From Tuwongella immobilis (GTDB taxonomy: Bacteria; Planctomycetota; Planctomycetia; Gemmatales; Gemmataceae): a stretch of DNA of 64,000 nt. Location: assembly GCF_901538355.1 (NCBI RefSeq), contig NZ_LR593887.1, forward strand, positions 2,332,920-2,396,919, given 5' to 3'. Both the position numbers and the translations under genes were made by a program. Positions 37,323 through 46,566 of the stretch are shown here, piece by piece. The stretch's first letter is position 1. The number at the start of each line of letters is the position of its first letter. A model generated the notes under the pieces. It did no database searches. It had not been told where the DNA came from and saw nothing but the letters and a program-made list of their open reading frames with translations.

Positions 37323-38353
37323 GATGCTAATTTCCGTTGGGCGGGTGTTGAGATTGCAGAATCCAAAGGCATGAGGCCGATTAAATCCGTAATATCGAGC
37401 AGTCCGATCGGTTTTCGTGCTTCATCGATCACCGGCAACTCACTAATTTTTAGCGTTCGCATTCGTTCAATTGCTTCCATCAGACGGGCGTCGGGTGAAA
37501 TGGTGATTGGATGCGCGGTCATGACCTCCCGAATGGGGCGATCCAATGCGCGGTCATCTCGACGCTCAAACAATCGAGCCAGATCACTGTCCGTGAAGAG
37601 GCCCGCAAGGCTTCCCGACTCGTCTGTCAGAATCAATGCTCCCGTTCGGCGACCTTGCGGAGACATGGCCGCGAATACCGAACGGACGGAGAGATTCATG
37701 GACGCAATGCGCAGGTCGTGCGGCCGCCGCATGAATTGGTCAACGCGAGCGAGGCGCTTCCCCAAACTGCCAGCGGGGTGATATCGGGCAAAGTCATCGG
37801 CGGTGAATCGACGCTGTTCGGCGAGCACAAAGGCGATCGCATCACCCAACGCAATCATGATTGTGGTACTGGTGCTGGGGGCGAGGGCGAGCGGACAGGA
37901 TTCCGTGATTGGGCCGTAAGTAATGGCTGCATCAACGGATCGGGCTAGGGTCGAACGTGGATTTCCCGTGATCGCGATGAGCTGACCGGCTTGATGGCGC
38001 ACCATCGGGAGCAGTCGGAGGAGTTCTTCGCTTTCACCGCTGTGAGATAGAAAGAGAACAACATCGTTTGGGTGGACCATCCCCAGGTCGCCATGCATCG
38101 CTTTCGTGACATCGAGCGTGTAGCTTCGCGTGCCCATCGAATTGAAGGTACCCGCGATCTTCTGGCCGACATCGGCAGATTTCCCGACACCGGTGATTCC
38201 GATCCGCTCGGGGCAATTTTGGAGAATCTCAATCAATTGGAGAAATGATTGGTCGAGACGATCTGCCACTGCCTCGAGCGCTTGTGCTTCTGTTTGAAGG
38301 ATTGAGCGAGCGTAGACGAGTCGTGGGTCGATCGAAGAGGTGGTGATTGCCAT
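37319..38353 (-). CDS. kdsD: D-arabinose 5-phosphate isomerase (KdsD type, SIS + CBS domains)
   Basis: A 344-residue protein. ATG 38353 has AAGGA 8 bases upstream; an ATG nine bases earlier has no workable spacing. Residues about 35-180 form the SIS domain: IGITGVGKSADVGQKIAGTFNSMG, FLSHSGESEELL, and APSTSTTIMIALGDAIA. DFARYHPAGSLGKRL is the signature after the SIS domain. Two CBS domains follow (about 205-325). The enzyme makes arabinose 5-phosphate from ribulose 5-phosphate, the first committed step towards Kdo. It is the first gene of the kdsD-kdsC-lpt-like block, starting just 25-30 bases after the upstream aldolase terminator. Confidence 0.94.
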   Translation of the reverse strand: MAITTSSIDPRLVYARSILQTEAQALEAVADRLDQSFLQLIEILQNCPERIGITGVGKSADVGQKIAGTFNSMGTRSYTLDVTKAMHGDLGMVHPNDVVLFLSHSGESEELLRLLPMVRHQAGQLIAITGNPRSTLARSVDAAITYGPITESCPLALAPSTSTTIMIALGDAIAFVLAEQRRFTADDFARYHPAGSLGKRLARVDQFMRRPHDLRIASMNLSVRSVFAAMSPQGRRTGALILTDESGSLAGLFTDSDLARLFERRDDRALDRPIREVMTAHPITISPDARLMEAIERMRTLKISELPVIDEARKPIGLLDITDLIGLMPLDSAISTPAQRKLAS

Positions 38354-38377
38354 CGTTCGCATCCTTGCGAAAAGCAG

Positions 38378-38433
38378 AAAACCCCGTCATGTGAGAAAAC
38401 CATACCCAGGGGAATGGAATCTCACAAGACGGG
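38378..38433 (-). terminator. Intrinsic terminator after the LacD-like aldolase
   Basis: Arms 38383-38395 and 38421-38433 pair over 12 of 13 positions, with one T-T mismatch. Read on the minus strand the stem is followed by GTTTTCT. It lies between the aldolase and kdsD, both on the minus strand, and separates the two units. Confidence 0.75.
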
Positions 38434-38501
38434 AATTCTCGATGAATGTCGATCACCGAACCATGATCCGAAGTGATTCAGAATGGTTCGGTGGGGTGCG
38501 A

Positions 38502-39608
38502 TCAATACACGGCGTCTTTGTCGGCCTTAGCCGGACCCGCGCCGATGGCGGTGCCATCGCCAAAGTATCGGAAGTGCCAGCCTTCGGCAACGCGGACCTT
38601 GCTGAGGTCGGTTTGGTTGAGTTCGTAGCGAGCGTACCAGGGGGTGGCATCGCGGGTCACAATGTCATGGATCTGCTTGACGCGATCGGCGCATTCGACC
38701 GTGGCGAACTGATGGCGTTGTTCCGGGGTATCGAAGGTGAAGTATTCTTTCCAGAACGCCCGGCCGCCGAGAACGCCGCTGGCGCCGCACTTCATGGCCA
38801 TTTCGACTTGTTTCTTGTAGGCGGGGAAGTCCACGCCGGCGCTGAGCAGCACCCAAGGACGTTCGCAAACGCGATCGAGTTCCTTGAGGTTTTGGATCAG
38901 TTGTTCATCGGTTTCGCGGCCAAAATAGCCGGGGAATTCGGCCTTGTAGATATCGCAGAAGCGGCTCAGATAGCGAGCGGATTCGATGACGACTTCGGCC
39001 TTGCGAGCCAGAGCGCTTTCGCTATCTTTCTTTTCACCACCGTACGGGAAAGCGACGGTTTCGAGCAGCAAGAGGATATCGTGCTTCTTGCAGTCTTCGT
39101 AAATCTTTTGGATGAATTCGTATTGGTGTTCGGCAGAGTGGAGTTCGCCTGGTTCAAACTGGGCGAGCAGTTTGACGGCATCCGCGCCGATTTGCTTGAT
39201 CTTTTCGACGCTCCAACCCGGTTCGATCGCGCCCAGCGGGGCACCATGCTTGTTCTTGCCGCCGCCTGATTTTTCGACGCGGACGAGCAATCCGGTTTGT
39301 GGAGGAATGGCAAAGCTGGCAACGCTGTTCCACACGCCGTAGTAGGCGTCCACCAGAATCGCGCTGGCGTGCGGCGACAAGGCGCCGGCCAGCATGATCT
39401 TGGCCTCAACGATTTCTTCGTAGGTAGGCTCGCGGTCCTCACCCTTTTTCTTCAGCGAATCCTTGATCATGTTGATCATGGAGCTGTTTTGGTCGGTGGC
39501 GACCATCGTGAGGGTGCCGTTCGGGTTGCTGATCCGCTGCAAGCCACGGAGTTTGCCCGGAGTCAAACCCAAACCGAGCAACCGCGTGACCGAGAGCTTC
39601 GAGGCCAT
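38502..39608 (-). CDS. Class I aldolase, tagatose-bisphosphate aldolase (LacD)-like
   Basis: A 368-residue TIM-barrel aldolase. ATG 39608 has GGAGA 8 bases upstream. Family signatures: GLTPGKLRGLQRISNPNGTLTMVATDQNSSM near the start, AILVDAYYGVW, GADAVKLLAQFEP (the probable Schiff-base lysine), LLLLETVAFPYG, DIYKAEFPG, PWVLLSAGVDFPAYKKQVEMAMKCGASGVLGGRAFWKE. LacD-family members cleave tagatose 1,6-bisphosphate or related ketose phosphates, including sulfofructose phosphate in YihT. The actual substrate here is open, since no lac/tagatose or sulfoquinovose genes adjoin it. It is a single-gene unit with its own terminator. Confidence 0.8.
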   Translation of the reverse strand: MASKLSVTRLLGLGLTPGKLRGLQRISNPNGTLTMVATDQNSSMINMIKDSLKKKGEDREPTYEEIVEAKIMLAGALSPHASAILVDAYYGVWNSVASFAIPPQTGLLVRVEKSGGGKNKHGAPLGAIEPGWSVEKIKQIGADAVKLLAQFEPGELHSAEHQYEFIQKIYEDCKKHDILLLLETVAFPYGGEKKDSESALARKAEVVIESARYLSRFCDIYKAEFPGYFGRETDEQLIQNLKELDRVCERPWVLLSAGVDFPAYKKQVEMAMKCGASGVLGGRAFWKEYFTFDTPEQRHQFATVECADRVKQIHDIVTRDATPWYARYELNQTDLSKVRVAEGWHFRYFGDGTAIGAGPAKADKDAVY

Positions 39609-39754
39609 GCCGATATTCTCCACATTCTGAACGAGGTGATCGAATCGTCGTGGAGAATCTTAGGACTGTGACCCGTACTGGCAACAGCGATTCCGCAGAG
39701 TGTCTCGACTTTGAAGAATTTCGACCCGTTTTTCTGAAAATCGAGAACTCTTGC

Positions 39755-39782
39755 TTGACTTCTTTTGTGCAATGTGCATGAT
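39755..39782 (+). promoter_or_regulatory. Candidate sigma-70 promoter of a small RNA
   Basis: TTGACT (39755-39760) and CATGAT (39777-39782) are spaced by 16 bases, matching the consensus at 5/6 and 4/6 positions. Transcription would start near 39789, directly before the first hairpin of the putative small RNA and away from the upstream aldolase gene. Confidence 0.45.
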
Positions 39783-39787
39783 AGAGC

Positions 39788-39863
39788 TTGTAAGGCCGCA
39801 CACCTTACACTGACCTCTATCCATTTATGACCGAATGACTCTCAACAAGTCATTCGGTTTTTT
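39788..39863 (+). ncRNA. Putative small RNA with two hairpins and an intrinsic terminator
   Basis: The region between the aldolase start and the end of the next gene has no protein-coding frame on the plus strand but holds, in order, a promoter-like pair, a 6-base hairpin (39790-39795 with 39803-39808), about 20 unpaired bases, and an 11-base perfect terminator stem (39830-39840 with 39848-39858) running into six Ts (39858-39863). The T run is on the plus strand only, so the terminator does not serve the minus-strand gene whose stop codon lies inside the stem. An approximately 75-nucleotide transcript is predicted. I do not recognise an RNA family. Confidence 0.5.
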
Positions 39864-40617
39864 CGTTTCTGCGACACTCCCATACGATTTGCTCGAACGC
39901 CAACCATTCAAACCAGCCCGAATGTTCGGTCATGTGCGCTTGAAATTCGATCAAGCTCTTGGCCTGGGCAGTTCCCGCCCATCCTTGCGTCAATCGCCAA
40001 TTGATTTGCGATCCGACATGGTCCGGTTGTTCTGCCCAGATTGCTTCTGCTGTCGAATGGTTGCCTTGTTCCCAGAGAATGACCGCTTCTTCGTTGCGGA
40101 CAATCGCCAGGAGTTCGCTTGGCAGCTCAGCCGTCGGAATCGCACGCAAGCCGATGAGGGCATCCTCATACGCACCCATCTCGCGAAGCAGACCACAAGA
40201 CAATAGTGTGTTCGCAAGATCCTTCGCGGAGAGTGCCACGTCACGCTGTTTGAGCAGTCGAGACCGCAACGATTCCTGCGAAACGAGATCCGATGGCGGG
40301 CTCAGGCGATTCTGGGAGAGCAGGACCGCCGGTTCGGCGAGCTGCTGGGGAGTGCTGCCAACCGCAAACCAAATCCGCAGTTTAGCCTGCGATTGATGCA
40401 ACATGCGGAGCCATTCGTCCGGTTGCTTGAGTTTTCCGGGAATCGGATGCATCGGGAACAATGCATCATTCCAGGCTTGTTTCGCATCGATTCGCAGCGC
40501 TGGCGACATTTGATACGGTTGAATCTCGCTGGCCGCCTCGGGATGTTCCACCGACGACGAACCGAGATATTCGGAAAAAAGTTCGTCCAAGCTTGGAATA
40601 ATGGTTGTGGTGGTCAT
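39850..40617 (-). CDS. Hypothetical protein (255 aa), TPR-like helical
   Basis: A 255-residue soluble protein with AAGGGA before its ATG. I do not recognise a family. The sequence is alanine-, leucine- and glutamine-rich; the middle (LAKDLANTLLSCGLLREMGAYEDALIGLRAIP..., about 140-200) reads like TPR-type helical pairs. There is no signal peptide or membrane segment. Its stop codon lies within the terminator stem of the putative small RNA on the opposite strand. It lies 113 bases downstream of the exported HEAT-repeat gene, with a hairpin in between. Confidence 0.75.
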   Translation of the reverse strand: MTTTTIIPSLDELFSEYLGSSSVEHPEAASEIQPYQMSPALRIDAKQAWNDALFPMHPIPGKLKQPDEWLRMLHQSQAKLRIWFAVGSTPQQLAEPAVLLSQNRLSPPSDLVSQESLRSRLLKQRDVALSAKDLANTLLSCGLLREMGAYEDALIGLRAIPTAELPSELLAIVRNEEAVILWEQGNHSTAEAIWAEQPDHVGSQINWRLTQGWAGTAQAKSLIEFQAHMTEHSGWFEWLAFEQIVWECRRNEKTE

Positions 40618-40651
40618 GGCGAATCCCTTGAGCGAAGAAGCAGCGATTTAC

Positions 40652-40702
40652 GAAAGAGACGCAGCCGAGCGGATTACTTGCGCTCGGCTGCGTCGAATTT
40701 TT
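40652..40702. terminator. Hairpin terminator after the HEAT-repeat protein gene
   Basis: A 13-base perfect stem (40658-40670 with 40682-40694) and an 11-base loop. The minus strand, in the direction of the upstream gene, continues TCTTTCG, and the plus strand GAATTTTT. Position suggests termination of the minus-strand HEAT gene before the 255-residue gene. Confidence 0.65.
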
Positions 40703-40730
40703 CAGATTCCGCGATCAACGATCAAATCGA

Positions 40731-43628
40731 TTATTGATCGTCTTTCATCATCGGTGCCGCCATCGGGGCCTTCGGCGCGGCAGCAGCCGCCGGAGCTGAT
40801 GGCGTATATGCTTGGAACGCACCCTGACTGACCTCGCGAGGGAGCGAGAGCTGACCAATCAGATTATTCATCAACGAGCGGAGGAGCGGTTCACGGGTCG
40901 CGGGGAGAATGGCTTGCAAGGCAACAACCTGAGCCGGGCTAATTTGTTTGCCAATCAGCGAAAGATGGCGCAACGTCGATTGAGCCGCCAACGTCCGCAG
41001 CGGGATTGGCAGATCTGTTCGAAGCACAACGTTCAGAAGGTCTTGCTGAGCTTCCTTCGTGGGGATCGTCACCACAATCTCAATCGCACGTTCGACTTGC
41101 GCCAAGTCGCTCGACTGGAGCTGGCTCCGAATCGCCGCTTCGATCGGACGAAGATCGTAACCCGGAAGCGCCCCATGCGACAGCAACTGCAGCCCGCTCA
41201 ATGCCAACGCCGATCGACGCTGGCGAACCGTGGTCGCTTGCTGACCTTGTTCTTGGATCGTCGCAACAATCTGATCCAATTGCAGAACTTCGCCATTCTT
41301 CACCAATTGAAGAATCTCAGGAGCAGCCGACAGATTCGCGATCAACGCCTGTTCGGAGAACGATTCGGGAATCACATGAACATTCCGATACGGTCGAGCA
41401 GTCTTGGCAAGATCACGTTCGAGATCTTCAGATCGAGCCGATGGGAGACGTCCAACCGCTCGCGTTCCACCGACTGCAAGACGATAGGCATTCAACTTGG
41501 CCAGTTTCTCATCACTCAATTCTTGTTCAATCCGTGAGACAAGTTGAACCATTCGATCGCGGTAGATTTTCTCGTCCTGGGTGGGATTCGGGACCGTTGA
41601 GAAAAAGTTGCTCAACTTCGTTAATTGATCTTTTTGAGTCGGCGGCAGATCAATATCCAACGAACCGACCAACAAGCAGAACATTCGAACCCGATCGCGG
41701 AGACGAGCATCAACCGGGATTTCCTGTGCGGCGATCAATCGCATGACCCGTTCCACGCGTTCATCTAACACATCAATAATGCGAGAATAACGATCCAGGT
41801 CAGGAACGATATTCTTGGATTCTCCATCCCGCGGGTCGTCAAATTGTTTTGGCTTAATCAAATCGGGCGCGATTTCATCCGTCACCGAAACCAACAACAC
41901 TAGTCGGAGCAGGAGGGCCGACAGATCCAGTTCGATCGCTTGATCGGTGGTGGCGATGATGAAAACTGGCAACGCTGAGCAACGTGGGTCCGAGCGAAGC
42001 GTCGGAAGCAGGTCGATCAGCGGCGGGGAGAACGTGTGCCGATCCACCAACACCAGACTCACATCATTTCGGAGTCGGAGTCGTTGGAGCAATTCACTAC
42101 CGGTGCGAACCACTTCAGAACGATACCCAATCCGATTGAGCAACATCGTCGTGGTTCGAATTCGCAACGGCTCATGATCTAACAGAATTGCCGTCGGTTT
42201 CGCGGCATCCGATTTGGGGTTGGGAACATCCAAATTGGAACGAAGGACATCGACGACCTTCGTGTGATGCGTATGAGCAGGAGGATTCGGAATCCGAGCA
42301 ATCGCCATTGCGGCCGCAAAGGCAACGCGAGGATCTTCCTTAAAGTATAACGCTTTGGTCAGTAATTCGAACGATTCGGCATTCTGATCCACACGGTCCG
42401 CCATAAATTGTGTGAACGCAAAGGCGATCCGAGGATTCTTGGATTCGAGAGACTTCCGAAAAACCGAAAGCAAAATCGGCGTTGGAGTCTTCGAAATCAA
42501 CTCATACAGAGCCGGATTCCCAATTGCGATGGGGGTATCCATGCCGTGACGCAAATAGGATTTGTCCGCAGCGAGCGACAGGAACAATTCTCGAGCCGGA
42601 ATGGATTCAGGCTTCAATTGCAAGGCCCATCGGAGATATTTCAGACCAAAAATCTCCTCAGCTTGCGATTGAGTGATTGGAGTTCCTGGCGGCAGCACCA
42701 TCCCAATCGTGGCGTCATAAGACCAAATCGCAACCGATTTGGGATCGGGATAGGTACCTTTCCCGTCCGCGAGGAGACTGGCCAACTGAATTAACTGATC
42801 GACCGGAGACTGTTTTTCAGAGTCGGAACCTAATAAGATCGACAGGAGTTCTCGGGCTGTGTTGCGAAGAATCGCGTTAGTTCCATCTGGAGTTCCAGCG
42901 AAATACCATAGCGTGGGTCGCGGGTCGGTATCGACTCGCGTCATTAATTGACGGAAATCGGTTCGATTGCGGAGAACCGAAAGCAACTGCACCCGATTGA
43001 GAGTGTCCGTGTTTCCGTCCAGAAATGCCAAAATCGCGGGGACCGAATCGATATCGAATGAGCGAAGCACATCCAACACTGCGGATCGCATTTCATCTGT
43101 TGGCTTCTGAGCCAAGGTCTGTAAGAGGTGAGGAACCGCATCACGGCCCGCCTTTAACAATTCATTCGCAGCAAACTCCGCTTCTTCGGGAGTGGCAACA
43201 AGATTGGCAATGAATCGTTGGATGCGTTTCACATCTCCATAATGTTTCTTCAGTGATGCGGTAACGAGTGTGATGACTTTCTCAACATTCGCCTTCGCCT
43301 CATCATCTTTTTTCCGGTCATCATACCAACGCGGAACATTTCGCAGTTGGATAAAGGGAATTAACCCTTTGCGATCTCCGCGGGGATCGAGGTTGCCTTT
43401 TTCAATGATGGCAATAATGTCAGCATCCGAAGGATTGGACGCCAAGAAACCTTGGAGATATTGAGCGGAAAGCTCAAGATTCCCAATCGACAATTCAAAT
43501 TGAGCAGCACGCCAAAACTGATCGGGAGTTTTGGGTCGCTCAAAAAAGGCTGGGTCGTTCTGAGCACCAGCAAAGGAGGTGAGACTCAAAACTGCTAGCA
43601 ATCCGAGTACATAACGGAACGGTTTCAC
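40731..43628 (-). CDS. Exported HEAT-repeat protein with an embedded receiver-like domain
   Basis: A 965-residue protein with a Sec signal peptide (MKPFRYVLGLLAVLSLTSFAGA). Residues about 130-450 contain HEAT-like helical pairs (AVPHLLQTLAQKPTDEMRSAVLDVLRSF, SVPAILAFLDGNTDTLNRVQLLSVLRNR). Residues about 478-600 resemble a response-regulator receiver: AILLDHEPLRIRTTTMLLNRIGY, then VSLVLVDRHTF and ALPVFIIATTD. D484 and D529 are 45 residues apart, as in true receivers, but the second acidic residue and a lysine-threonine pair are not clear. More HEAT-like repeats follow (about 800-930) and an Ala/Pro-rich tail. The export signal and receiver fold are at odds, so phosphorylation is doubtful. Cargo and partners unknown. 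Confidence 0.8.
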   Translation of the reverse strand: MKPFRYVLGLLAVLSLTSFAGAQNDPAFFERPKTPDQFWRAAQFELSIGNLELSAQYLQGFLASNPSDADIIAIIEKGNLDPRGDRKGLIPFIQLRNVPRWYDDRKKDDEAKANVEKVITLVTASLKKHYGDVKRIQRFIANLVATPEEAEFAANELLKAGRDAVPHLLQTLAQKPTDEMRSAVLDVLRSFDIDSVPAILAFLDGNTDTLNRVQLLSVLRNRTDFRQLMTRVDTDPRPTLWYFAGTPDGTNAILRNTARELLSILLGSDSEKQSPVDQLIQLASLLADGKGTYPDPKSVAIWSYDATIGMVLPPGTPITQSQAEEIFGLKYLRWALQLKPESIPARELFLSLAADKSYLRHGMDTPIAIGNPALYELISKTPTPILLSVFRKSLESKNPRIAFAFTQFMADRVDQNAESFELLTKALYFKEDPRVAFAAAMAIARIPNPPAHTHHTKVVDVLRSNLDVPNPKSDAAKPTAILLDHEPLRIRTTTMLLNRIGYRSEVVRTGSELLQRLRLRNDVSLVLVDRHTFSPPLIDLLPTLRSDPRCSALPVFIIATTDQAIELDLSALLLRLVLLVSVTDEIAPDLIKPKQFDDPRDGESKNIVPDLDRYSRIIDVLDERVERVMRLIAAQEIPVDARLRDRVRMFCLLVGSLDIDLPPTQKDQLTKLSNFFSTVPNPTQDEKIYRDRMVQLVSRIEQELSDEKLAKLNAYRLAVGGTRAVGRLPSARSEDLERDLAKTARPYRNVHVIPESFSEQALIANLSAAPEILQLVKNGEVLQLDQIVATIQEQGQQATTVRQRRSALALSGLQLLSHGALPGYDLRPIEAAIRSQLQSSDLAQVERAIEIVVTIPTKEAQQDLLNVVLRTDLPIPLRTLAAQSTLRHLSLIGKQISPAQVVALQAILPATREPLLRSLMNNLIGQLSLPREVSQGAFQAYTPSAPAAAAAPKAPMAAPMMKDDQ

Positions 43629-43732
43629 CGGAAAGCTCCACGAAAGTGCCGGGGGGCTTCCTCGCTCGACGATCCAAGCGAGGGCGCACCGCTCCCTAAC
43701 TGTTCACTTCTACTCTAGTGGAGCACATCTTT

Positions 43733-45022
43733 TCAAGAAAGGCAATCAACCTCAGGAGCAATTAAGTCATCAAACGTCTCACGCCGGCGAATCAAACGGG
43801 CTGTATCGCCTGTGACGAGCACTTCCGCAGCTCGAACCCGTGCATTGTAGTTGGATGCCATCGACATCCCATAGGCACCAGCGCTGAATGTGCAGATCAA
43901 ATCGCCGCGTTTGAGCAACGGCAATCGACGATCTTTCGCCAGAAAATCGCCCGATTCGCATACCGGACCGACCACATCTTGAGCGAACGTATCGGGAATC
44001 TCCGACTCAAAATCGATTGGCGGTGTCGGGAGCCCAGCTTGCGGCTGAACCGGCCAAATTCGATGGAATGAGTCGTACAATGTCGGACGAATGAGGTCAT
44101 TCATGCCGGCATCTTGAATAATAAACCGTTTTCCGCCGGATTCTTTTGTGAATACTACCCGACTAATCAGAACCCCTGCATTCCCCACAATAAACCGCCC
44201 AGGTTCTAACACCAACCGGCAGCCAGTTTGGTGCACTGCAGGCAGGATCACATCCGCAAAAGCCTTCGCAGGAAGCGCTTCCTGTTTGCGATAATGAATC
44301 CCGAATCCGCCGCCCATATTGAGATACTCGATCGGGTGGCCTTGTTTCCGAAGGGCATCAATTAACACGATTGCTTTGGCCGAACCTTCAGAATACGGCT
44401 GTGAACTGAGAATCGGAGATCCCAAATGCATGTGCAAGCCAACAACCGACAATCCAGGATGTCCAACGACCCCTTGCGCAACTTCCAGAACAGTATCAAT
44501 ATCAAAACCGAATTTCGTGCCCTTCACGCTGGTATCGGTTTTCACGTGCGTTTTCGGCGGCAATGCAGGATTCACTCGCAACGCCACGGGAGCGACTTTG
44601 CCGATTGATTTCGCAACTTCTCCCAGGACATGGAGTTCCGCTTCCGATTCCACATCGAAGAGGAGAACCCCAGCCTCGAGCGCCATGCGCATCTCATCGT
44701 CCGATTTGCCAACGCCGGCAAAAACAATTCGATTCCCAGGTGTACCAGCCTTCAACGCACGATACAACTCACCCCCTGATGTGACATCGCAGCCCGCGCC
44801 GTGATCAACCATCAGCTTCGCAATGGAAAGATTTCCATTACTCTTCACACTATAACAAATGACCGGATTAACCGCTGCAAATGCCGATTGAATTTCCTTC
44901 AAATGATGAAGGAGCGTCGCTTCACTATAAATGAACAATGGGGTTCCATACTTCGCCGCTAGCTCGGCAACTGGTATTTTCTCGCAATAGAGTTGCCCAT
45001 CACAATATTGAAAATGATCCAT
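43733..45022 (-). CDS. lysA: Diaminopimelate decarboxylase
   Basis: A 429-residue PLP enzyme from an ATG with GGAGA 6 bases upstream; the frame extends 54 bases further but without a site. It performs the last step of lysine synthesis, decarboxylating meso-diaminopimelate. VICYSVKSNGNLSIAKL holds the PLP lysine K60. GCDVTSGGELYRALKAG, LNMGGGFGIHY, LEPGRFIVGNAG, DAGMNDLIRPTLYDSFH and GPVCESGDFLAKDR are the family motifs; the last cysteine-glutamate pair contributes to the dimeric active site. It lies 32 bases after argH on the same strand, so the two are probably one unit for amino-acid synthesis. Confidence 0.96.
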   Translation of the reverse strand: MDHFQYCDGQLYCEKIPVAELAAKYGTPLFIYSEATLLHHLKEIQSAFAAVNPVICYSVKSNGNLSIAKLMVDHGAGCDVTSGGELYRALKAGTPGNRIVFAGVGKSDDEMRMALEAGVLLFDVESEAELHVLGEVAKSIGKVAPVALRVNPALPPKTHVKTDTSVKGTKFGFDIDTVLEVAQGVVGHPGLSVVGLHMHLGSPILSSQPYSEGSAKAIVLIDALRKQGHPIEYLNMGGGFGIHYRKQEALPAKAFADVILPAVHQTGCRLVLEPGRFIVGNAGVLISRVVFTKESGGKRFIIQDAGMNDLIRPTLYDSFHRIWPVQPQAGLPTPPIDFESEIPDTFAQDVVGPVCESGDFLAKDRRLPLLKRGDLICTFSAGAYGMSMASNYNARVRAAEVLVTGDTARLIRRRETFDDLIAPEVDCLS

Positions 45023-45054
45023 ATCAATTCTCCACACATGGAATTGGAATGAAA

Positions 45055-46428
45055 TTAGGCAAGTTGTTTTGACCATCGTTCAAGTTGTGACTCGACCTGA
45101 ACTGGGGCCGTCGAACCAACCGAACGAAATGCATTTAACGCAGCTTTCACGCCAAGAACCGACCGCACCGCGGATACATTCTCAACCAGCGATGCGTATT
45201 CCGAATCCGGCAGATCCATCAGCCGACATCGACGCTGCTCGCAGAGGCGGACGAGGTTTCCAACCGCTTCGTGAGCCGAGCGCATTGGAACCCCTTGCAG
45301 AATCAAGGCTTCCATCAACGTCGTGGCATCCAAGAAACCATCTTCCAATCGCGACTCGATCGATTCTCGTCGTAATTTTGATTGTTGAATCAGTGGTGCG
45401 GCCAGTTCGAGTGAGGCCGCGACCGTATCAAATGCAGAAAATAACGCTGCTTTATCTTCTTGAAGATCGCGATTATAGGCGAGTGGTAAACCTTTCACCA
45501 AGATTAACAATTGCTGGAGTGCAGCAATTACACCGCCTGTTTTTCCACGGATTAATTCGAGCACATCCGGATTCTTCTTATGTGGCATAATGCTCGAGCC
45601 GGTGCAAAATGCGTCCGGTAATTCAATAAACTGAAATTCGGTGGTGGTCCAAAGAATCCATTCCTCCGCCCAACCGCTGAGATGTACCGCGATCAATGAG
45701 AGATCAAACACGAATTCAATCAAGAAATCTCGATCGCTAGACACATCCAAACTGTTCATGGCAATGCTTGCAAAATCTAGCTGCTCACGAACCAGTTCAC
45801 GATTAATCGGCAAGGTCGTCCCTGCCAATGCCGCCGCACCTAGCGGGAGGATGTTCACCCGTTTCCGGGTATCTTGTAGTCGTTCTCGATCGCGTTGGAA
45901 TTTCTCAACGAACGCAAGAAAAACATGCGGTGCCAAAACCGGTTGTGCCCGTTGGAGATGCGTATATCCGGGGAGAATTGTATCTTTCTCAGCAATCGCG
46001 AGTTCTAAATAGGCACGTTGGACACCTAACAAGAGGCGATCGAGCTCATCGATTGCATCACGAACCCACAACTTTACATCGGTGATGACTTGATCATTTC
46101 GGCTGCGAGCGGTGTGGAGTTTGCGTCCCACATCCCCGAGCGTTTCGATGAGCGATCGCTCGATATGAGTGTGAATATCTTCTAATTCGATTCGAAACGC
46201 CATCTCACCCTTTTCGATTCGTTGACCGATCTCGGTGAGGGTCGTGACGATCGATTCCGCCTCGGAAGCGGTCAGCAAGCCCACCGCGGCAAGCATCCGA
46301 GCATGGGCTTGACTCGCACGAATGTCATGACGAAAGAGCCGTTGATCGATTGAAATCGATTCCGTAAATCGCTCAACTCGACGGTCGGTTTCACCACTGA
46401 ACCGACCACCCCAGGTTTTCTGACTCAT
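45055..46428 (-). CDS. argH: Argininosuccinate lyase
   Basis: A 457-residue enzyme of the fumarase/aspartase superfamily, the standard length. It splits argininosuccinate into arginine and fumarate. The start [21 protein letters not shown], the histidine-bearing [11 protein letters not shown], and the signature [12 protein letters not shown] (from about residue 277), which holds the catalytic serine loop, are all intact. lysA follows after 32 bases. The 138 bases upstream hold a small 7-base inverted repeat without a T run and no clear promoter. Confidence 0.97.
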   Translation of the reverse strand: MSQKTWGGRFSGETDRRVERFTESISIDQRLFRHDIRASQAHARMLAAVGLLTASEAESIVTTLTEIGQRIEKGEMAFRIELEDIHTHIERSLIETLGDVGRKLHTARSRNDQVITDVKLWVRDAIDELDRLLLGVQRAYLELAIAEKDTILPGYTHLQRAQPVLAPHVFLAFVEKFQRDRERLQDTRKRVNILPLGAAALAGTTLPINRELVREQLDFASIAMNSLDVSSDRDFLIEFVFDLSLIAVHLSGWAEEWILWTTTEFQFIELPDAFCTGSSIMPHKKNPDVLELIRGKTGGVIAALQQLLILVKGLPLAYNRDLQEDKAALFSAFDTVAASLELAAPLIQQSKLRRESIESRLEDGFLDATTLMEALILQGVPMRSAHEAVGNLVRLCEQRRCRLMDLPDSEYASLVENVSAVRSVLGVKAALNAFRSVGSTAPVQVESQLERWSKQLA

Positions 46429-46566
46429 CTCGTTTCAACCTTCAACGTCGTGTCATCTTCCCAAAGTGGGACGTAGTTGAAAGGTATTTTAGTGCGGATG
46501 GCTCGAACGGCAAAGCCATCTGGAAAAGAACCAGCGATGCCAGTCAAGTCATTTGCCAGGTCGATT

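Noticed and set aside
43660-43683. Seven-base inverted repeat between lysA and the HEAT-repeat gene
   Set aside because: No T run follows on the minus strand; the stem is too short to call a terminator.
46497-46520. Seven-base inverted repeat between the SbtA-like gene and argH
   Set aside because: No T run on either strand, a short stem, and poor placement for a terminator.
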